The notes below the pieces were generated by a model. The model saw nothing but the letters and a program-made list of their open reading frames with translations, was not told where the DNA came from and searched no databases. Of a stretch of 64,000 bases of DNA, positions 58,825-64,000 are shown piece by piece. The DNA is taken from contig NZ_JBEXAC010000002.1 of assembly GCF_040567655.1 (NCBI RefSeq), positions 2,940,906 to 3,004,905 of the forward strand, written 5' to 3'. How positions within the stretch are numbered: the stretch's first letter is position 1; each line of letters starts with the position of its first letter. A program made the translations under genes and the position numbers. The stretch is from Chitinophaga sp. H8 (GTDB lineage Bacteria > Bacteroidota > Bacteroidia > Chitinophagales > Chitinophagaceae).

Positions 58825-60468
58825 TTACGGTTTCTTATCCCACCATAAGCGGGTTCCCCCATTATCTGCCCCACCCCCTAATAACTGCACTGCTTTTTCC
58901 ACTTCTGCTTTATTGGAAGTATACTCTGTACTTGGAAATGGTAATCTCCTGATTTGAATATCTGTATTGATCGTGTTGTTGCTATAGTTTTCTACCGGAG
59001 GGAATATTTTAGGATAAGTAGTACGGCGGAATTCTGACCAGGCCTCCTGACCCTCCGGGAACATTGCAATCCATTTTTGTGTAATGATCCGTTCCAGTTT
59101 TTCTTCGTCCGAAGCCGCATTATCCCATTTAACCGTAATGGTAGAGGGTACTGGTGCATTGTTGGCTGCATTTTGCGGATCTACATATGCAGCAGGTGTG
59201 CTGACAGCATCATTCAGATAAGCGCTGGCGCCAGCAGCAGTTCCCCACTGTTCCATAGAGGTTTGTACCCCTTTTTCGTATAGCTCCTGTGGGGAGGCTT
59301 TTTCTGTCCAGCCTTTCAGTGCAGCTTCTGCACGGAGGAAATATACTTCCGCACTTGTCATTAACTGGATAGGCGTGTTGGGAGTAAATGTTTTATTATC
59401 CTTGAAGTTAGGAGTGGAGTATCCGCTGTAAGCTGGCTTGGCCAGCATTTTACAACCTCCGCGAATGCCCAGGTACAGGTATTTGCCTTTGGCCTTTGCA
59501 TAGGAAGTTGAGTCCATGTATTTGCCAATACGGGGATCTTTAAAACCTGCCATGTAAGACTGTAAGGAAGCATTGATGCTCATGTCAGACCAATTGTCGA
59601 TCATGGTGCGGAGCGGATGTCTTAAACCATAGCCGGATACCAGCATATTGTCTGTATTGGCGGTAAGCACGCCTCCGTTAATTGGGTCCAGTGACTTTTC
59701 CACTTCTGCTTTTGCTTTGGTGGCATTTGCATACGAGATACGGATAGCCAATCTTAAACGCAGGGAGTTGGCAAATTTGATCCATTGCTTATAATCACCC
59801 TTGTACACCATATCAAATTTGGCATACGGTGTTTTACCGGGATTAGCAGTTGTAAATGCTTTCAGATTAGTAAGGGCGGTATCGAGATCCTTGAACATAG
59901 CATTATACACTTCTTCCTGACTATCATAAGCAGCTGCAGTGCTGCTGGCTCCATATTTACTGTATGGAATGGGACCATAAACATCCGTAACCCGATGCAT
60001 TGCTTCTACTTTAAGGATTAAGGCAATCCCCCAGAAATCAGGTGCATCTTTGCGGGCTCCCAGACGTGCCAGTTCTGTAACCGGCGCCATCACGTTGTTG
60101 TAAGGAACCGTAAAAGCTGTACCGTTCCAGCCCTCCCGCAGACCATAATTAAAATTGGTGATACCAGTGGAGAACGGATTTGGAGACATCATATAACCGG
60201 AAAAAACATCTGCACCCAGGTTCTGCTGCAATTGAAATTCCCAGTCGGTATTGTTGTAGTTATAGTAAATAGAAGATTGGATCTGCGGGAACATCAATCC
60301 CAGGTAATTACGGTCGGGTTTTAACTGATCAGGAGACAGGCCGGTAGGATCTGTATTATACTTTTCGAAATTCTTAGTACAGGCCGTTCCAAATAATGCA
60401 ACAGCCAGCAGTACAACAGACAGCAGCCGGTGATGTGCGGAGTAAATTTTATGATTCGTTTTCATCAT
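58825..60468 (-). CDS. SusD/RagB-family lipoprotein, second system
   Basis: 547 aa with a lipobox (AVALFGTAC). It is of the SusD-like class with KNFEKYNTDPTGLSPDQLK at the mature N-terminus, WGIALILKVEAMHRVTDVYG, and a C-terminal TPR part (QLMTSAEVYFLRAEAALKGW, QKWIAMFPEGQEAWSEFRRT). It follows the second SusC gene by 22 bp. The ligand is unknown; the convergent esterase could belong to the same uptake function, but this is only proximity. Confidence 0.92.
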   Translation of the reverse strand: MMKTNHKIYSAHHRLLSVVLLAVALFGTACTKNFEKYNTDPTGLSPDQLKPDRNYLGLMFPQIQSSIYYNYNNTDWEFQLQQNLGADVFSGYMMSPNPFSTGITNFNYGLREGWNGTAFTVPYNNVMAPVTELARLGARKDAPDFWGIALILKVEAMHRVTDVYGPIPYSKYGASSTAAAYDSQEEVYNAMFKDLDTALTNLKAFTTANPGKTPYAKFDMVYKGDYKQWIKFANSLRLRLAIRISYANATKAKAEVEKSLDPINGGVLTANTDNMLVSGYGLRHPLRTMIDNWSDMSINASLQSYMAGFKDPRIGKYMDSTSYAKAKGKYLYLGIRGGCKMLAKPAYSGYSTPNFKDNKTFTPNTPIQLMTSAEVYFLRAEAALKGWTEKASPQELYEKGVQTSMEQWGTAAGASAYLNDAVSTPAAYVDPQNAANNAPVPSTITVKWDNAASDEEKLERIITQKWIAMFPEGQEAWSEFRRTTYPKIFPPVENYSNNTINTDIQIRRLPFPSTEYTSNKAEVEKAVQLLGGGADNGGTRLWWDKKP

Positions 60469-60490
60469 TGCTTATTTAATGCGTTAGTAC

Positions 60491-63400
60491 TTAGAAGGAA
60501 ACATTTACGTTTAAGCCAAAGCTGCGGGTAGCCGGCAGAGAAAATACATCTACACCAGACAGGCCATTACCGGTAGACATGGTCAGTTCCGGATCAAATG
60601 GTGCTTTTTTGTAGATATAGGCCAGATTTCTGCCTACTAAAGACAGCTTCAATGCTTTTACGTAAGTACCTTTCAGTGGTAAAGAGTAGCCCAGGGCAAC
60701 TTCACGCAACCTCACATTGGAGGCGCTGTAAATGTATTCTCCGGATACACCGGCTCTACCTCCTACGGAAGTGTACCATGTTTCTGCATCTACCTTATTA
60801 ACAGCTTTTCCCTGGTCATCTACGGCATTTACGTTAACACCACCTGCATCACGGGCATCACCGGTTTCTTTGGAAACACCATAGAGGTCAAGCATAGATT
60901 GTGTCATGGATAATACCTGCCCACCAAACTTGCCATCAATCAGGAAGCTGAGAGAGAAGTTTTTGTAGCCGATATTATTATTCCAGCCGGCCTGCCATTT
61001 AGGATTTGGATTTCCAATGAGCGTGAACGCATCTTCTGACAATGGTTTACCTTTGTCGCTTAGTTTAACGCGTCCCTGCTCATCGCGCAGTAATTTTTTT
61101 CCGTAAATGTCACCATAAGATCCACCTACTACTATCATAGATTGGTAGCTGTTATTGGCAGCCTCTGTCAGGATAAACTGATCTATGCCAGGTGCCAGCT
61201 CTTTAACGGTGTTTTTATTGGTGGAGAAATTGGCTGCTGAATTCCAGGTAAGCTGGCTGTTTTTTAAGATGTCGTAACCCAGCATAATTTCAACCCCTTT
61301 GTTTTCCAGGTTACCGCCATTGATAAAGCGGGTGCTGAAGCCAGTTCCTGGTGGAACGGTTATTTCAAAGTATTGGTTGATGGTATTTGTTTTGTAGTAG
61401 GTGAAATCAAAATTCAACCTGTTGCTAACAAAGCGCCAGGATGTTCCTAATTCCAATGAACGGGTTTTTTCCGGTTTCATTTCACCAAAAGGTTTGCGGG
61501 TATTGAAATTTACGGTGCCGGGATTGGAGCCCAGATGGCTTTGGATATTGGTGATGTAAACGGGCACTGTATTTCCCACTACTGCATATGAACCTCTCAG
61601 TTTTGCATAGTTCACTATTTCCGGCATGGTAAACATCTGGTTCAACATAAAGGTTAACCCCGCTGATGGATAGAAATAAGAGTAGTTATTGGTGTAACTG
61701 AGATTAGATGACCAGTCATTTCTGCCGGTGAGGTCAAGGAATACCCAGTCGTTAAAAGATAAGTTTACGTTAGCGAAAACGGCTTGCAGTTGTGAGCGGT
61801 TTTCCGGAAGCGTAGCTGCCAGGTAAGTGGGCATGATCATGTTCTGGATCGTAAATACATTAGGGATGTACAATCCGTTATTATAGGTATCAAAGGTTTC
61901 TCCTTTGGTTCTGGTATCGGTAATACTTGTACCAAGGATCGCGTTTATTTTAAACTTCTCGGCCGGAATGGTGAAGTTGGCAATGAAATCGCCATAGCTC
62001 TGGGTAGTAGTTTGATTGCTGTATATGAAACGACCATCTTTGGAAGATAAAACAGGATGTGTACCTGCATAAATGTCTGATTCATACACATCATTGGTAC
62101 GATCGATACTTCCTCTTGCCTGTAAATAAATCGTTTTGGTCAGATCGTATTTAGCGCTCACATTGATCATGGTTCTGTAGCGGTCAGCCACACTGCCGTT
62201 CCGATTGGGGATCCAGTAAGGATTTTGCTGAACATCTTCATCAAAAGGCCAGTTTTGTTTCATTAACTGCCTTTCAGGATCCATGATCTCATAATTGTTC
62301 TTATAAGGAGAGATGTCCAACCCTCTTGGAAACAGATACAACCCGGTGAGTGGATTAAAATAAAGGCCTGATACAGGGCCATTATTTACCTTTTGAACAA
62401 TGTAGTTCACATTACCATCCACAGTCAGTTTATCATTCAGGAAATGCCCTGTTTCGCGGAAATTAAGATTATGACGGGTTAGCTTATTACCTGGCACTAT
62501 ACCATTGGAAAGCGTGTTGGCATAGGAGAAGTAAGTTTGCATGATATTGGACCCGGCAGAAAAATTGATGGCATTGGTAAGCGTAGTTCCGGTACGGAAA
62601 AAATCAGATAAGTTATCCTGGGCATTATTAATTTTTGCTCCCCAGCTTTGAGTAGCCTTGGGATCTGTTTGTCCATAGCTGTTTTGAAACTTTGGCTTAT
62701 AGGCTGCCTGATCAATAGTTAAGTTAGAGGAGAAATTTACTCTTGTTTGTCCGGCACCACCTTTTTTAGTGGTGATGAGGATTACCCCATTTGCTGCCTG
62801 GCTGCCATATAATGCAGCAGAAGAAGCACCCTTTAGTACGCTGATGCTTTCTATATCATCCGGGTTAAGGTTACTGATCCCATCTCCACCATCACGGCCA
62901 GGGGAATAATTGATTGTACCATTACCACCCCAGGTACTGTTAGGTTGCTGGGTAGAGAAGTTGGTCATTGGTACCCCATCAATTACATAAAGGGGTTGGT
63001 TGCTGCCATTTGCAGATTTATTACCACGCAGCAATACCTTAACAGATCCGCCAACACCGGAGCTACTGCGGGCAATGGTTACCCCTACTGTTTTACCGGA
63101 TAAGGCATTCATTAAGTTGGCATCCTTAGCTTTGGTCAGTTCTACCCCGGATAACTGCTGGGTAGCATAGGTAGTTGATTTCTCAGATCTCTTAACACCG
63201 AGGGCGGTTACTACCAGTTCACTGAGCCCTCTTACGCTTTCATCCAGTGCTATGTTAAACTCGCTGCCGGCATTTACAGTCAGCTCTTTTCCGGTCATGC
63301 CAATAGAGCTGAATACGAGGATATCCCCGGCGTTTGCATGTAGTTTATAGTGTCCGTTTGCATCTGTTTTAGTGCCTTTGGAAGTACCTTTTACCTGTAC

Positions 63401-63631
63401 CGTAACACCTGGAAGGGGAGTCCCTTTGTTATCGCGTACAGTACCGGTTACCTCTTTTTCCTGTTGGATACTTAATAAAGAAGAGGTGTGCAGTGCATTT
63501 AAAGCGGCATAACCGGAATGCAGGTACTTGCCAGCTCCGGATGCTGTAATGTAAGCACTGGATGCCAATACTGAAGTTAGCGTAAGGCCGGTAGCAACGC
63601 ACACTTTCATTAGGCGTAAGTTTGTTTTCAT
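60491..63631 (-). CDS. SusC/RagA-family TonB-linked transporter, second system
   Basis: 1046 aa. Signal peptide, then a carboxypeptidase-regulatory-like domain (VTGTVRDNKGTPLPGVTVQV), a TonB-box-like ELVVTALGVKRSEKS, the plug (LSGKTVGVTI, PLYVIDGVPMTN, ISVLKGASSAALYGSQAANG) and a long beta-barrel ending in a Phe-terminated strand (FGLNVNVSF). It has no STN domain, and no sigma or FecR gene is visible before the right edge, so its regulation cannot be seen. Confidence 0.92.
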   Translation of the reverse strand: MKTNLRLMKVCVATGLTLTSVLASSAYITASGAGKYLHSGYAALNALHTSSLLSIQQEKEVTGTVRDNKGTPLPGVTVQVKGTSKGTKTDANGHYKLHANAGDILVFSSIGMTGKELTVNAGSEFNIALDESVRGLSELVVTALGVKRSEKSTTYATQQLSGVELTKAKDANLMNALSGKTVGVTIARSSSGVGGSVKVLLRGNKSANGSNQPLYVIDGVPMTNFSTQQPNSTWGGNGTINYSPGRDGGDGISNLNPDDIESISVLKGASSAALYGSQAANGVILITTKKGGAGQTRVNFSSNLTIDQAAYKPKFQNSYGQTDPKATQSWGAKINNAQDNLSDFFRTGTTLTNAINFSAGSNIMQTYFSYANTLSNGIVPGNKLTRHNLNFRETGHFLNDKLTVDGNVNYIVQKVNNGPVSGLYFNPLTGLYLFPRGLDISPYKNNYEIMDPERQLMKQNWPFDEDVQQNPYWIPNRNGSVADRYRTMINVSAKYDLTKTIYLQARGSIDRTNDVYESDIYAGTHPVLSSKDGRFIYSNQTTTQSYGDFIANFTIPAEKFKINAILGTSITDTRTKGETFDTYNNGLYIPNVFTIQNMIMPTYLAATLPENRSQLQAVFANVNLSFNDWVFLDLTGRNDWSSNLSYTNNYSYFYPSAGLTFMLNQMFTMPEIVNYAKLRGSYAVVGNTVPVYITNIQSHLGSNPGTVNFNTRKPFGEMKPEKTRSLELGTSWRFVSNRLNFDFTYYKTNTINQYFEITVPPGTGFSTRFINGGNLENKGVEIMLGYDILKNSQLTWNSAANFSTNKNTVKELAPGIDQFILTEAANNSYQSMIVVGGSYGDIYGKKLLRDEQGRVKLSDKGKPLSEDAFTLIGNPNPKWQAGWNNNIGYKNFSLSFLIDGKFGGQVLSMTQSMLDLYGVSKETGDARDAGGVNVNAVDDQGKAVNKVDAETWYTSVGGRAGVSGEYIYSASNVRLREVALGYSLPLKGTYVKALKLSLVGRNLAYIYKKAPFDPELTMSTGNGLSGVDVFSLPATRSFGLNVNVSF

Positions 63632-64000
63632 ATGTGCCTTTTTTGGTTTGATAAATAGATTTTAACCTTAACTGATCACTTAAATGCTGATTGATAGTTT
63701 GTAGTTGTATATAGCAGTAGTATTTTTTTAAGGACCGTGAATGACAATAGGAATCCCTTGTGCCGTACAACGGCACCGAAAGTCACAAACTTTTAAAAAA
63801 TGTGTTAATTGAAGTATCTACAGGTGTAGCTGCATAGCTGACAACATTTCGTTTATTTATTTACGTTATCTGTTTTCACCTTTTGGATAGCATCCGCACA
63901 CCCGCTATTGATGCGGGATTAGCATTGCTTTTTTTTGTGTATAGTAAGGAGTCGCGTGAAGAGAACAGAAGTACTATCCTGAATTAAATTATTTTTAATT
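63632..64000. other. 369-bp non-coding region upstream of the second SusC gene
   Basis: No open frame of credible length on either strand. It should hold the promoter of the SusC/SusD pair, but I found no TTTG-N19-TAnnTTTG site on the minus strand. A small hairpin GTGCCGT/ACGGCAC lies at 63760-63776 and a CCCGC/GCGGG pair at about 63901-63917. Confidence 0.5.

Noticed and set aside
1..64000. tRNA, rRNA, insertion sequences, integrases, phage genes or a replication origin
   Set aside because: No cloverleaf, rRNA segment, transposase or integrase motif was found while reading the gene set and the gaps.

Overview
The window reads as chromosomal DNA of a Bacteroidota species, most likely a Chitinophaga or a close relative. 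Signs are two SusC/SusD outer-membrane uptake pairs, an ECF sigma/FecR regulator pair, several promoter-like TTTG-N19-TAnnTTTG sites, and a 26-kb gene set of the flexirubin type. No rRNA, tRNA, transposase or CRISPR array was seen.

Layout. 1-1860 (minus): an edge-truncated COG3014-type lipoprotein, an LpoB-like lipoprotein and a small secreted protein. 2061-4256 (minus): a cysteine desulfurase and a DUF1266 protein. 4257-4695: a non-coding stretch with a 21-bp-arm hairpin and 11-bp tandem repeats. 4696-5550 (plus): a 3-hydroxyisobutyrate-dehydrogenase-like enzyme. 5567-7736: a small A+T-rich patch of accessory genes (34-aa ORF, unknown 228-aa protein, Sel1-repeat protein, SUKH/SMI1 protein, possible remnant), resembling orphan toxin-immunity material. 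7870-16494 (minus): sigma factor, FecR, SusC, SusD and a metallophosphatase/beta-propeller protein. 16723-18108 (minus): glmM. 18289-23716 (plus): LTA-synthase-like sulfatase, methyltransferase, PAP2 phosphatase, ZIP transporter, CNNM/CorC protein.

23964-50159 (plus): the main feature, a 25-gene aryl polyene/flexirubin pigment locus. A tyrosine ammonia-lyase supplies 4-coumarate. An adenylate-forming ligase probably loads it. Two ACPs and a dedicated AcpS carry the chain. Five ketosynthase-like proteins (three with an intact Cys-His-His triad, two without the Cys), a FabG-type reductase and two FabZ/FabA-like proteins with complementary half active sites build the polyene. An O-methyltransferase, a flavin halogenase-like protein, a CrtI-like oxidoreductase, two acyltransferase activities and an Ntn hydrolase (C45) are tailoring candidates. 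A LolA-like protein, a lipoprotein, a secreted unknown protein and an RND-acyltransferase-methyltransferase fusion probably move the product to the outer membrane. I saw no candidate DarA/DarB pair for the dialkylresorcinol half of a flexirubin.

50203-64000: a 944-aa exported plug-like protein, the DUF6702 / HupE-UreJ / M1 peptidase group, an SPFH protein with a ribbon-helix-helix protein behind a double TGATATCA site, a secreted esterase, and a second SusC/SusD pair whose upstream region runs to the right edge. Four gene junctions inside the pigment locus carry the same palindromic repeat, built from 7-bp units TTAGCNN facing GCTAANN.
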